Below, piece by piece: positions 9,956 to 27,160 of a stretch of 64,000 nt of DNA. The DNA is from Syngnathus acus (Eukaryota; Chordata; Actinopteri; Syngnathiformes; Syngnathidae): contig NC_051096.1 in assembly GCF_901709675.1 (NCBI RefSeq), forward strand, positions 2,199,001 to 2,263,000, given 5' to 3'. Position 1 is the stretch's first letter; each line of letters opens with the position of its first letter. The translations under genes were made by a program, and so were the position numbers. The notes beneath the pieces were generated by a model. That model searched no databases. It had not been told where the DNA came from and worked only from the letters and a program-made list of their open reading frames with translations.

Positions 9956-11678
9956 TTATGTGCTGAAGGGCAAATAAACACCAAAAAAGCAACCTGAGAG
10001 TCTCGTGAGCGTGGGAGTTTGCGAGGAAGACGTCGGTGAAGAGCGGGGTGGGAACTGAGGGTGAAGTTGAGGCGGACCGAAAGTTTGGCTCAGTAGAAGA
10101 AATACACTGAGGACACAGAGCATAGGACAACATTTAGTGTGTGTACGTGTGTGTGTGTGTGTGTGTGTTGGGGAAGAGTGGAAGTCAAGCGTAAGACTCA
10201 CAGAAGATGACGCCCAAAAAGATGACGCCCACCACGGCCATGATGATCATCATCTGAAACAAACACAAAAGGCAACAATGACAAAGATCCCCACGTAATT
10301 GAGTCCCTTTAAAAAGTTTAGCAATTGCTTATATTTGCCACAAGGGGGCGGAAAAGTACCACTTGTGTCTTAAATCCCCAACTCCCTCCAAGATACTTCC
10401 CGATTAAAACCACCAGAGGGCGGCGAAGCAATACAGCCACGTGACAGGCTTTCAAAATGAGTGTAAAGAGTTCAATGAAGTATGACGTTATTTGGAGAAG
10501 GGTACAAAGGACGCAGAAAACTCTGACATCACATCCAGAGGGGATGAAGGGGGGAGGGAGAGGCGTGTGAGATTAACAAGGGCCCACGTGTGCGTGTGTC
10601 GTCGTTTTATTTGCGCATCGATGCAGGCAGGAATCGCGTTGCAGCTGTCAGATTAATCCTCAGAATAATCCTCATCGGGATTTGGAAATTCCTGCTCGCC
10701 GCCACTCAAGCGCTGCTGTGAGCTGCTGCGCCGGAGGCCTCGCGAGAGCCTCGCCACGGAACGCGCGGACAGAGCAACACGAGAAGTGGAGGTGGCAAAA
10801 CACTTTATCGTCACCCGTTTTTGTTCAGGTTTAAAAAAGCAAAACGAATGGACAACGGTACAGACCTTGCAGTTCTTCCACCAGTACTTGTTCTTGAGCT
10901 TGGCGGCGCTGCTCTCAAACTGCGAGGCTCCGGCCTGCAGAGCGTCTGCACGGTCGTCCAACTCCGACAGCTTCTGGTCACGCTCCAGAACTTTGTCCAC
11001 GTTCACGCGCATGATGTCCACCACCTGCAACAGAAGGAAAAACTAACTAAAAAAAAGTTTGGAGCACAACTCATTGCACAATCCGCTTTTGTGGACGACC
11101 TCCATGCAAAAAAAAAAAAAAAAAAGGGGGGGGGGGGGGGAAACGGACACCCAATGACGTGTCCTGTCAAGATAACAAAATGTTTGACGTAAGTGTCTCT
11201 GACCTCGTCCACCTGCGCCTGCGTCTGTTGCAGTCGCCTGTTGCTGGTCAAATTGGGGGCCGGAGCCGGTGGTCCGCCTTCGGGATCGGTCGCTCCCGGG
11301 GTTCCTGCTGCGTTTGGAGTAGACCTGGGGGGGGGGCGATAGGGTCGGGGAACGACGTGGGGCAAAGGGCTCAAGATTTGTAGACCTACACATTTTTCTG
11401 TACATGTTTATCTAACACTCGATGCTCGACTGAGTACGCTCCTTCCATTCTTGGAGAAATGGTGATAACAATAAACGAGAAACATTCGCCCGACAGCCAA
11501 CACACATCAACAAATGGGCACAGTCAAAACATGTGCTATCGCAACAAAGTCTTCCTGTTTGCATATAAAACAAAAATTGAACGGTTTGACGGACAAATAA
11601 CGTCAGGCACGCAAGTCAACTTTGAGCATTTAAATTCATTTTATACATCAAAATGTTGAAATGATGCTGTACTCACAT
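9956..11678 (-). CDS. vamp1: Vesicle-associated membrane protein 1 (synaptobrevin-1), R-SNARE
   Basis: VAMP1 is the vesicle R-SNARE that pairs with syntaxin and SNAP-25 to drive neurotransmitter release. Exons in transcription order: 11678-11677 (only AT of the start codon), 11324-11204, 11024-10866, 10253-10202 and a tentative last exon 9993-9956, totalling 123 residues. A Pro/Gly/Ala N-terminus leads into [17 protein letters not shown] and the SNARE motif ([20 protein letters not shown]), whose zero-layer Arg is in VLERDQ. The juxtamembrane KYWWKNCK precedes a C-terminal transmembrane helix beginning [17 protein letters not shown]. The KNCK form favours VAMP1 over VAMP2 (usually KNLK). The final exon is a guess: it fits phase and acceptor and adds 11 mostly hydrophobic residues. 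The divergent neighbour is fam131b, about 1.1 kb away. Confidence 0.85.
10139..10168. repeat. (GT)n microsatellite
   Basis: GT dinucleotide tract with one interruption, in the last vamp1 intron. Confidence 0.85.
10653..10715 (-). CDS. Possible alternative terminal exon of vamp1 (soluble form)
   Basis: This minus-strand stretch reads [20 protein letters not shown] and then stop. It begins after an AG (CTCACAG) in phase 0, the same phase in which the SNARE exon ends. AATAAA lies about 40 bases after the stop (10606-10611). Splicing from 10866 to 10715 would replace the membrane anchor with an acidic tail. Retaining the intervening intron also leaves the frame open to the same stop. The acceptor lacks a good pyrimidine tract, so the exon is speculative. 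Confidence 0.25.
   Translation of the reverse strand, partial: QRLSGGEQEFPNPDEDYSED
11108..11140. repeat. Poly-A/poly-G homopolymer
   Basis: A run of about 18 A followed directly by about 15 G, inside a vamp1 intron. Such runs are prone to sequencing and assembly length errors. Confidence 0.8.
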
Positions 11679-12811
11679 CTCGGATGCGCGATGATGAGAT
11701 AATCCAGTCCGGGACAGACCGCGTGGGAGGAGGTTGGGCCGGGGGATTTAAAGCCAAACACAATCTGGGAGGACGAGTGCGCCTGCGCAAATGCACACCA
11801 TCGACCACACTGAGGTCCCAGTTGACTAAAAAAAAAAAATTCAATATCAGTTTCGTGACAATAAATATATTCTTACCTACTTGACAAAAAAAAAAGTAAT
11901 ATATAATACTATATTTTGTATTATTTCTCAATCCGTTTTTGTCGTAATTGATCAGTTTTACTCTGGCGCCACCTGCTGACTCAAGTCTGACTGCATGGAA
12001 ACACTTTTTTCCTCTTTCGAAAGTTTTACACTCCCTCTCCCCCAAAAAAGGGTTTTTTTTTCCGCCCACCAAGAGGGTGACCCGCTCTTGGTGACGCAAG
12101 AGCAGCCACCCACTTATTCCGTCATCAGTGCGTTTGCGTATATGTGTGAAAGAGAGCATCGCGGAGAGATCAAAAAGTGACTGGTCGTCAATGTCAAACA
12201 GACGAACAAAAGATGGGTCGAGAAACAGACTGGTCACCAGACAATTTGACAGGGCTCAAATGTGGACTGGTCGCTGCAGCACATAAAGCAAAAGTCCGCA
12301 CGGGATAGACCTGAGTGAGTCTAGTCTGGAGTCCCAGACTCAAAGGCCAAAGTCCAGAACTGCGAGGCGGACGTGCAAAGCACTAGCCCATTGCCTGCAC
12401 ACTAGACAAAATCAGAAAAGCGCAATCAAAAGTTGATCAACTCGTTGAAACTCATCTTCACCCACAAGTTGTCACCATGGTTACTATAGTCCTCGGCTTG
12501 ATGACGTCACGGGTGTGCCATTCACCCTTTGGCTTTTTCCTCTGATTTGCAACGAATCTCATCGCGTTGCTCGTTTTTTTTTCTTGTCGCGCCGACTGTC
12601 GCGCATGCGCATAGGGGCGCATGTGACCACAGTGAGGGCGTGGACGCGCGGCGAGGAGAGCGGTGCGCGCGCGCGCACGCACGCACGCACTCACGACGCC
12701 GCTTCGTTGTGACGGCCGAGGAAGAAGAGAAGGAAGAAGGGAGAAGCCGCGCGGAAGAGGAGGAGGAAGATGGACGCGATTGCCACGCCGTGCGCGGCTC
12801 ACTAGGGCAAC
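11679..12811. other. Divergent promoter region between vamp1 and fam131b
   Basis: No coding sequence seen. The right half (12,590-12,800) is GC- and CpG-rich and purine-rich (GAAGAAGAGAAGGAAGAAGGG), fitting a CpG-type promoter and 5' UTR of fam131b. The vamp1 5' UTR should lie just right of 11,678. Confidence 0.45.
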
Positions 12812-17580
<4,769 letters not shown>

Positions 17581-18899
17581 GACAAAAAGTTCACGTCAAC
17601 ACCAAAAAATACAATAATCAGTCCCAATATTATCTCGCTCTTACTGAAGGAATAACCTGCGGGACATGTGGAATATTAATCAAGCAAAAAAACGAAACAT
17701 TTTGGGGGACCAAAAACCAGCGGACAGGAAGTTGAAGAAGCAAAAGCATCGCAATAGAAACAAATACGCATGAGGGGCGGGACAAAGGCAAGCTGCCGAC
17801 AAGAAGAAGGAGGACGTCCAACACTGAGTGCTCACGCCAATGTTACAAAGTCACGACATATCCAAGTGCTTTTGATAATAAAAGGAAAAAAGATCACTTC
17901 TTGGTTTGACAGTTTGCGTGTCAATCTGACAACAACGCTGGAATTTCGCTTTGCCACGTGATTTGCTGTCACGTCCAACCTCTGCTCTGCTGGCCAACAT
18001 CTGCCTGTCAAAAGTTAGACCTTCAAAATAAAAGCATGCAGTATTAGAACACTCAAATCCATAACAGCTGGAGTAAGACAAATTTAAAAAATAACAAACA
18101 GCCGCACAAGTCAAACAGGCTGTTGTCCACTGCATCGTTGCCATAGCGACAGCATACCAACAACACAGATACTCACTTGACCTGTTGGGCTGAAAGTTTC
18201 CGTGTCGCTGTTCATCATGTTCATCATCATCCAAGGAAGGAGCGATGACATCACTCTCAGCTGACCACGTCACATGGGGCTCACACCTTCAGGTGAGGCG
18301 TGGGCGTGTCGCTGGTGTGGGCGTGGCCAGGCGCAGCCACCACAACACAGGCACCGGAGCACATTCCGCCTCTCGCGTGGCAGCGTCCTGACGTGGGAAC
18401 GTGAGCGCCGGTGACCGGCGGACGCTGACCAGTCGTGTAGGTAAGGCGGCCAGAGCGGCCATTTTCTTGTTGTGTGCCTCAATGCTAGCTCAACGCGAGA
18501 ATAGAATAGATCTTTATTGTCATTGTCACACATGTACAACAAAAGCAGCACTAAAGAATGTGATGGCAAACTGGTTCTGTGGCATGCTTTGTGTGTGCGT
18601 GTGTTTGTGTTGCAACCTTTCACAGTTTCTCCCCACATGTTGAAATCACAGCAGGCATGGATTGGAGGCTGGCTTGAAGGTCGGGTTCACACAAACAAAA
18701 GGTGCAAGTGACTTCCTGGTACGGCCGAGGCGGTGTGTTGCTTTTCTCGCTGTCAGTCACCGGCCTTCCTGACGATGAGAGCAGTGAGAATATTTATCGT
18801 CACCTTCGGTTTGTAGCGCTGACTCCTGACCAGGTATGTGAGAGGATGTTTAGGCCTATGTTGGAACGTTTGATTAAGTGCAGCCTTGTCCCTTGCAGC
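17581..18899. other. fam131b 3' UTR and styk1 upstream region
   Basis: AATAAA at 17877-17882 and about 18,027-18,032 are candidate fam131b polyadenylation signals. A short AT-rich motif at about 18,494-18,545 resembles the tail of a dispersed fish retroelement. The first styk1 coding exon follows an acceptor at 18,898, so a noncoding 5' exon probably lies in the right part. Confidence 0.45.
17877..17882 (+). terminator. Candidate polyadenylation signal, fam131b
   Basis: AATAAA about 300 bases after the fam131b stop codon. Confidence 0.5.
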
Positions 18900-20975
18900 A
18901 TGTCGACCAACACGACAACCACGCCGGCGCCGACGAGCAACAGCACGTGTGCACCCTCCGACAACCTGTGCAGTAAGAAGGCTTCGCGAGCGCAGCTTCA
19001 CGAGCGCGGCTTCGCACGGCGACGCTCCATCCGCCTCATCTTGTTTTGTTCGGCAGCGGTGTCGACGTACCGCCTGGACGTGATCGTGGTGCCGACGGTG
19101 CTCCTGCTGATCAGCCTCGTCACCTTGGTGATAATGTTTATTTTGGGCTTCTTTCACCGCCAGCGCTACGCCGCTGCCACCGCCGTGCCGCGCTACAGCA
19201 GCACGTTGCAAAGGCGAGCGCGCCGCCTGCACGGCATTGACGGTAAAGGCACATCCACCTCACAGAAGTGAAATTTTGCAATAGTGACGGATGTCTACCT
19301 GTAGCGCCCCCCGGCATCGACCCGCTGGAGCACGAAGAGGTGCCCATGGCGGTACACAAACAGAGCCGCGGGACCGCCACCGTGACGCGACTGGGTGCTT
19401 TCAGCCAGGTGACTGCGCTGCCGCTGACGCTACCCGTCACCACCGACGACAGCGTCCTGCTCTACCGGGCCCGGATGGACAACAAGGATGTGGTGCTGAG
19501 GGTTCTGAAAGGTGCGTAGCCGACCACTTTGGAAATTGCCGGGCCGTACCCAAATCAGGGTAAACGCAAATGACAGTTGTAAGCCATTTTATGGCTCACG
19601 CGTGTGTTGCCATGACAACCTGCGAGCACACTGACAACCTCCTCCGCAGATTCGGCCGGCGTGGAGGAGCGGCGCCGCTTCTTGAGTTTCGCTTCGTTCG
19701 TGTCGGGCTTGGGGACGCACCCGTTCCTGCCAGCCGTGCTGGGCGTGGTGAGCGGGTCCCCGACCGCGCCCGCCTTCATGGTGCTGGAGGAGCTGCGACA
19801 CCGAGACCTGCTGGGCTTCTTGTGGAAATGCAGGCGACCGGTCAGTGCGTCGCTCATGCTTTCGCTTTCTGGACCCAATTCAAGTCATGGAAAATGAAAA
19901 TGCGTGCAGGACGCCACCTCTCGCAGCATGACAGAGAAAAGGATCTTCACCATGGCGACGCAAGTGTCCTCAGCTCTGGTTAGTTTCTCCAAAACATTTT
20001 TTTTAAAAGATGTATGCAAAATTCAGATTTGGAGCGTTTATGTACAACATAATTGTGCGCAATTCTACACAGGAGTACTTGCACAGTCGGCGGGTTGTCC
20101 ACGGCAACGTGTGCGCTCGCAGCGTCCTGGTGGGCGCTGACCTGACAGCCAAGCTGTGGGGCCTGGGGGGCGCCCACCGCCGCCGTCACCAAAGCTCCAG
20201 CGGCGCCACAGAGTCGAACAAATGGCAGGCGCCTGAGGTGCTGGCCCGCCGAGACTTCAGCCCCAGCACCGATGTGTAAGACGCAATCGTCCTCGCCAAG
20301 GCCTGAAACTTGCGCCAAGTAACACTGTAAATTCCTCCGCAGGTGGTCCTTCGGGCTCCTGCTCTACGAGATGAGTACGTTAGGTAAGCAAATCTTCAAA
20401 TTAAAAAAAAATCTCATTGTTGGAACCGGACAATAAGTGAACAAAAGATTTTTTTTAAACAAACTATATTTTCTTGAAAAAAGATTATTCAGTGACAGCA
20501 CAAAAGTCTAAAAAAAAAAAGGCTTTATGGCTTTCAAGAAGAGTCTTATTATTTGACTTTTTTCTTAAAAAGTAATATCTCTTGACTTACCTCATTTGCG
20601 TGTTTGCAGGTGAGCCGCCATTTGCACAGGTGCGCTCGTCAGAGCTCCTGCAGCACCTGCAGAGAGGAAATTACCTGCGACGTCCGCCCGCCTGCTCCCA
20701 CGCACTGTAAGTACGGCTAACGTGCTAACATGCTACCGCGCAAAGCTGCCGACACAGCCATTGCTAATTGGGCCCGCAGCTTCGCCGTCATGTCGTCGTG
20801 CTGTCGGCGAAGCCCCCAGCACCGCCTCAGCCTGGCCGCGCTGTCCGAGAAGCTGCGCGCAGGAGAGAGGACGGCCGACGGGCGTGCTCTCATCCGGGGT
20901 GCTGCGCCGCTGGACACACAGACGTACCTGCGCCAGGCGGGTTACGCCGACTCCTGCAACTACGCCCTGCTCTGA
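18900..20975 (+). CDS. styk1: STYK1 (NOK)-like membrane protein with a degenerate kinase domain
   Basis: STYK1 is a single-pass membrane protein related to receptor tyrosine kinases and implicated in growth and autophagy signalling. Exons: 18900-18972, 19057-19242, 19305-19511, 19650-19840, 19910-19978, 20073-20275, 20343-20383, 20610-20706 and 20780-20975, giving 420 residues (human about 422). A Thr/Ser-rich N-terminus precedes a transmembrane helix (VIVVPTVLLLISLVTLVIM, about residues 33-52), then a kinase-like domain. MVLEELRHRDLLGFLWKCR, KWQAPEVLARRDFSPSTDVW, FGLLLYEM and the C-terminal SCNYALL match the family. The ATP-site Lys position is Arg (VVLRVLK, codon 19499-19501). The HRD Asp position is Asn (VHGNVCARS, codon 20106-20108). 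DFG is replaced by GLG near 20,158-20,166. I infer a pseudokinase. The neighbour phc1 is convergent. Confidence 0.85.
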
Positions 20976-21379
20976 TTGGACACCTTGCTGCTAAATGGAC
21001 AAAGACTGATGACGCTACAAATTTTTTTGAACGCTTCTCAATGAGAGTTAGTTTTTATAAATATATATTTTTTGTCCTATGAGAGATGGTGCCATGTGAG
21101 AGTGAAGCCTTTCAGTGTTGGAAGAGCACGACGGTAGTGCGAGAGCATTTCAGTGAGCGCGTCCCCGACAGAAGAGATGCAGAAAGTGTTCAAGGTTCCA
21201 CCAGAAGGCGAGAGTTTAAATACAAACACACAAACATCACACACTAGGTCGGCCATTTTGAGCCCAGTGGCCACGCCGGGTCCAGCGCGCAGAATCCAAA
21301 TTCTGTTCGGTTTGTCCGCACCACAAAAGTTCACAATTGAGGAGCTCAAGTTTGAGACTTGACCCAACTGGGTACCATC
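20976..21379. other. Convergent spacer between styk1 and phc1
   Basis: About 400 bases holding both 3' UTRs. I see no canonical AATAAA on either strand. Confidence 0.4.
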
Positions 21380-24300
21380 TCATTCCCTCAGGCTATGGAT
21401 GTGCGCGCAAATCTTGAGGGCGGGGCCCAGCTTGATGTTCATGGTCGACACCAGGTGCTCCTCGCTCAGCAGAAGCAGCGCCTGGCCGTCGATCTCCTGC
21501 GCCAGGAAGAGCGACGCCAGCTTCTCGCAACCTGAAAGGCAAAACCGAGGGCTTGCTTGAGCTTTGGCTTGTTAATGGGCTGACGTCAACTTTCACATTA
21601 GGAGTTGACTGACTGTGACTAGTCCCCAACATTTTCGATTGACATCCAGCCCCCCTTTCGGCTAGCTGTGACGCGAAATAGCGAGATGGGGAAAGCTTGG
21701 CGTGGAAGATGTTTCAAGAGCTTCTCACCTTGCAAGGAGCAAATAAACTGCGATACTTGGTCAACACTCCAGTGAGCGGGGCTTGAAGGCGCGGTGGGCG
21801 TCCCCTCGGCGTGCGGCACGGGGGATGAGGATGATGATGATGCCGGCGGCGGGGGTCGCCGGTGGCGGGAAGTGAGCGACGGAGCAGACGAGAGGGACAC
21901 AGCCTCGTCCTCCGGACCGCTGGACGCGCTGTCAAAGTGACCTGACTCGGCGTGGTGCTGCGGTGGGCAGAAGAAGAATGTAAACAACAGCGCTGCCAGG
22001 ACATCGTGCAGCCGTCAGCATTCCCACCTGGACCGAAAGCGGCCGGCCGGCAATTTCCGAGCCGGTCCGACGCGACACCTTCCTCCTCGTGCGCCTCTCG
22101 GCCGCGTCGCTTTCGTCCGCTGAGTTGGACGGGTGCCTTTGATGCTCCCAAGATGGCCGCCTGCCAAAGGTGAGCTCATACCTGTGTCAAAGACAAAGAG
22201 CGCCTGGGTGGGTTCCTCAGTGATATACCAAAGAACCAGCATCTAAGGACACGTACCTCTTTGCACACAAGGTGGAGCAGAACCTTTTGGTACCTGGGCA
22301 CTGGCTGGCGGGTGCCAACTTCTCGCAATAGTCACACTTCAGCACTGCGGGGGAGGGGAACAGAGCGGGGAGGGGGGGGCATGATGTCACTCCGAGCGCC
22401 CAAATATTGCATCCATCACAAAAGCTAAATCCTTGACCTGCTGCCACAGGTGCAGGGTCCTGCTTGCCGGCGAGGTTGTCCCCAGCAGAGTCTTTGATTG
22501 TCCCGCACACCTGTTAGTCAAAAACGAGACGTAAGGCCGTCTAAAAGGTTTTGCCGGCGTCCGGCCAGGAACTCACGGGAAAAGGTCGTCCGCCTTCCTG
22601 GATGACGAAGCCCTCGATGACGTGTGTCAGGATGTGCGGTTTGACCACCGCTCGGGGGGGAGGAGCCTTCTTGCCCGGTTTGCACACGGCCCGGGACGCA
22701 GACTGCAAGGGTGGGGGCGAGGAGGTGGCAGAACCTGCGTGAAAGAAAGGGAGCAGTCTGGATTCTCGATTCTTCTGGAATTTGTTCTGCTACATTAAAT
22801 TTGAGTGGCTGCTACCGGTGACCATGTTGGCTAGAGTTGAGGCATCGTCTCGTAATGGCGGCGGCCGTTGGACTGCGGGGACAAAGTCATCGTTGAATTC
22901 CAGCTTACGTTTCTGCGCCACTTGCTTGCTCTGTAAAAAAGTCCATCCATGTTTGATTGACAGCTTTCAGTGGCATCTTGTGGTCCGTCACGCGACAGCC
23001 TCTCACCTGCAGACTGGGACGTGCTGCGGCGGCGCCACTGGCGGAGGCAGCCGTTGCACCGCTTTGCGCCTCCCTTGCCTGGGGAGCACTTGGGGAGGCT
23101 GCCAGGACTGCACTCGGACATTGAACCCGTCCCTGGACGCCGCCCTCCCCGGAGGAGGGCACCATGGTGAGCGGGCTGGTGAGGACGGCGGCCCCCTCCT
23201 GACCACAACCCGCCTGGCCGCTTCTCAGTGTGCTCCGCTGGGCGCCAATGATCTGAAAGGGGATGTGGGGCGTCTGCAGGGCCCTTCCGGGACGGACGGC
23301 CGGCGGCGGCGGGGCGGGCATGATGGGCGGCGGGTTTCTGGAAGGCAGCTGGAGGGGCTGGCGGAGACCCTGCTGGGTTTTGGGCTGGATGGGAACCGGC
23401 CCATTGCCGTGAGCCACCTTGTCAGTGCCAAGTAGGCTCTTCTGCAAAGGCTGGACCACCAAGGTCTGGGCGCCGCCAGCCCCCACCGCTGCCGCTGGCT
23501 TGAAAGTGGCTGTGGCTAGCGGGTACGCACGAGCCTGTGAGGTCGTGGCTGACGTCAGGACCAAAGTGGTGGGCACGGCCGTGCCCGCACTGAGGGTCCG
23601 GGTCGCATGAAGTAGAAGCGGGTGGGCCTTGAGGTGGCTGGGCTGAGGGTAGGTGGGGATCTTGATGGGCGACGGTGGTGGCTGATTTATCTTCTTGGGG
23701 GATGGAACCACTGAGCGGGTGGCTGGACATAAAAAATTTGGGAAACCAAAACCATGAACCATTTGGTACGTCCACATTGTCTCAACATCAAATGCTTTGC
23801 TCACCTGCGTCGCTCCTTTCGGGCTCCTCCATCTTGACTCCCTTAGAACCGGAAGTGCTCCTCACGGCCAAGTTTTGGACCTGGAATAGATGCACCGTGA
23901 AGACAGAGGGACAAAAACAGCTTTGGGGCCGGCCCACTTTGTAACTGACCGGCTCAGCATCCGTTTGGCTGCCGGAGGAGGCGGTGCCCGGGACTTCTCG
24001 ACTGGGCGGCTGAGCGACGGCCGTCGGCGGCGCTCCACCAGGCAAGAAGATGAGCTGCGAGGAGATGGGTGCCCTCAGGGAACGGTTGACCTGTAGGAAG
24101 GAGGAGTCAGCCAACTCAAAATGGCACACTTTGGCAGCTTTCGTGCCAACGAGCAAATGGAAACACTACACGCACCCTGAGAAACATCTGACCGCGTGGC
24201 CCCGCCCCGCTGCTCAGGAGCAACGACTGGCTGAGGGTGGACGTCGTTGCCACGGTGACGGGCCGACCGCCGGCGGCGGCGGTGGAGGAGCCTGACGTCA

Positions 24301-24694
24301 CGCAGGCCTAATAGAATGACACCAAAGTGGGCTTTCCGTTCTCATTTGGTTCTCGTCGCACGACAGGCACCTTGACTTGCTGCACGGTCGCCAGGTTGTG
24401 CAGTTGCGTCTTGTTGATGTGCTGCTGCAGCATCAGCTGCTGGAAGTAGTGAGCGGCGTGCGGCTGCCTCTGGAGCGCCTGCAGGGCCTGGCCAGCAATG
24501 ACAGGTCGCCCGTGGGTCCATCAACACACAAACAACGGACCGGTCGCCGGTCATTCACCGACACAAACCTGCACCGCCTGCCTTTCGCATAGCGACATGG
24601 AGTTGATCGCCAAGGGGCGGGGACCGGTCTCAGATGGAGCACTCTCCTTGGCCGAGGCATCCCGCTGTTGCTGCCGCTCGCTGTCCGTCTCCAT
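21380..24694 (-). CDS. phc1: Polyhomeotic-like protein 1 (PRC1 subunit)
   Basis: PHC1 is a Polycomb repressive complex 1 subunit that polymerises through its SAM domain to compact chromatin. Exons in transcription order: 24694-24569, 24487-24371, 24291-24176, 24090-23950, 23880-23805, 23722-23007, 22930-22816, 22734-22577, 22510-22438, 22344-22257, 22181-22028, 21957-21729 and 21531-21380. The protein starts METDSERQQQ and keeps the N-terminal MSLCERQAVQ-ALQALQRQPHAAHYFQQ block. The homology segment PHILTHVIEGFVIQEGGRPFP precedes an FCS zinc finger (CDYCEKLAPASQC...FCSTLC). The C-terminal SAM domain has WSVDQVSQFICSLQG and AQEIDGQALLLL, ending ALKICAHIHSLRE. The long Gln tracts typical of mammalian PHC1 are much reduced. 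Linkage to slc2a3 and chd4 matches human 12p13 and supports PHC1 over PHC2/PHC3. Confidence 0.9.
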
Positions 24695-27129
24695 GGTTAC
24701 TGAGGCACATGAACAGGTGTCAGTCAAAGGTGGCTTGAAATTTGCATCCCATGCAATATTGCAAGCAAACACAGAGTAGATGGCCATGAACTTTAAAGGT
24801 GACGCTTCTCTCCAGACTCGGACCTTCCCTTGGGACGAGAGCCGAATCTTGAAACGAGAATGCTCTTCCAGTGTGAGACTGTCTGAAGGCCTGGCGCGTA
24901 CGCCAGGGGTCGGTCGGGAAGAGCCGTCCCATGCTCGTTTCCCGTAAATGTGAGAAAATCAAACCCGGCTAACGTTGGTCAGTCTGCTGACGAGCGAGCT
25001 AGCTAGCTAGCTCCCACCCCCGAACCGGCACCGCACCTGCTAGCTTGCTACTAATGGGCGTCCGGCGTCTCGTCGCCCTTCCCTTCCCTCCCCACCGCCG
25101 CACCTCCTCCGCCTGCCGGCTGAGTCAAGCAGCGCACGGAGCGGCTGGCTGCCTGCATGCTTGCCCGCTTGCCTGCTTACCGTCCGTCTGAGCAGCTTCC
25201 GTGGCGTTTAATTGACGGTTCCCGTGGGTTTGCTTCGCTAGACAGAACGGGCCGGCGGCAACACATCGAGAGCTGGTGTTGGGACGGCCACGCCTACTTT
25301 TCAGCACGAAGAAACCCGAGTGGAGCCGAGCGAGCACCGATCGATGCCAATCGATAACTCCAATCCATAGCTCCAATCGATCACCTGAAAATGTAATTGG
25401 TTTACCAGGCTAAGATTTATTTCATTCATAGCTCTCGGACTGTGTCAATCAATTCGTAATAATAATTATAATAATAATAATAATAACTGCAAATGCAGAG
25501 AAAAATATGTGACACATTTATATTTTTTCCACATAAAAGCTTTGAGGAGAAATGAAATGACAATTCTTTTTCTACTTAAAAATGCATTTTCCAGAATAGA
25601 AAGACGTGATACATGATTTTAAAAATCTTACGTTTCGAACAAGGGATAAAAAAAAACACTGCTTGTGGTATGTTTCTTGACATTGTGGACAGGCTTTATT
25701 CCATAACAACACAAGTGAAGCACACTCAACAAACACAAGTAGTTGATCCGTGCGCACGCGCAACATGTCCCCAGAGGACCTTAGCATGGTCACAAAGCAG
25801 CAGCGGCGATTGTGATTTGAGCGCACGTCACCTCACAACAACACAAATTCATAAATATTCCAAGTGCAGCGGCGGTGATTAAAAACGACCACAAAATCCT
25901 TTGCGTCACGCAAGCAACAACACACAACGTTGTCACAGCAATTCAGACACACACGCGGCGGAAGACAACACGTAATGTTTTGACTTCAATTCACCTCAAA
26001 ATACAAATCCCAAAACCTCTGATTGTACCTCTAGTCGTAAACAAAAGAATTAAGAGTCCAAGTACACTTCATTTCGCCTTTTTTTGTACGCTACATTTGC
26101 ATTGGCTCTTAACCTTTTATGCTCCACAGATTTGAATTGAAATACTATTTAAGTCATGTCTACGTTCCTAAATATATATATATGTATATATCTAAGCACA
26201 ATGTGGTTAAATCGTTCATATGCGGAGGGAAAACTTTCTCAAACGTGCGCGAGAACCAAAACCAAAACAAATTTGACTTTTCACCCAAAATAAAATTCTG
26301 TTAAGTGATTTTCAAGACATTTGAGTGGTTTCATTGGCACATAGCTGTTGTTGCAAAGAGGAGAAAGAGGAAAGTTTTAAAACGTGACAAAGACCAAACG
26401 GCGGAATTCACTTTGCAGGCCCTCAAAATGTTACCACAGTAGATTGCACACTTTATCCACCGTTTTTTTTTGGTTCTTCTAAAGTGCTCAACCAGACAAA
26501 ATATGTGACCGCTGCTTCAATTATTCAGTTTGGAAGATGTGCCTGTTCAAATTTTGCTACGTACTCCATCATATTGCACGCTGCCGATGTTTCCCTTCAT
26601 TGGCTGTCAAAAAACATAAATAGTTCTCTCTTCAATATATTCTGATATATACTTCTCATCTGGTGGTATAAAAAATAGTTTTTAGGGGAACGTAAAATTT
26701 GGGAGTTGTAACCATTATCAAGGTGGGGGAAAACAAAAAGGACAAAAAACGTGCTATTGTTGACGAAATAAAAATAATGAAACAATAAGGCCTGACAGAG
26801 GTACAAAAAATGAATAAATAAAAACACCGTAGAGGGTGCAGACTTTAAAGATCTACAATTCCCAAAAGCCTTCGCAAAGGATGAGCAATCCTGTCCAAGT
26901 GGGTGGTTGCCATGGTAACAGCAGCAGAAAGCTCATAAGCTTTGAGATTCCTATGGAATGTAAAGTGCGTGACAAATAAAATCTATTATAATTATTATTA
27001 TTAAGCTTAGTATTAGCATCGAACACGAAAGATGGCTTTTGACAAGACGTTTGGGATTGAGGTCATTTCATCAATATGAATTCTTCTATCATTAAAATAA
27101 ATAAATAAATAAATAAATAAATAAAATAA

Positions 27130-27160
<31 letters not shown>

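Noticed and set aside
18494-18545. ATAGATCTTTATTGTCATTGTC motif resembling a fish retroelement tail
   Set aside because: Too short and without flanking structure to annotate as an element.
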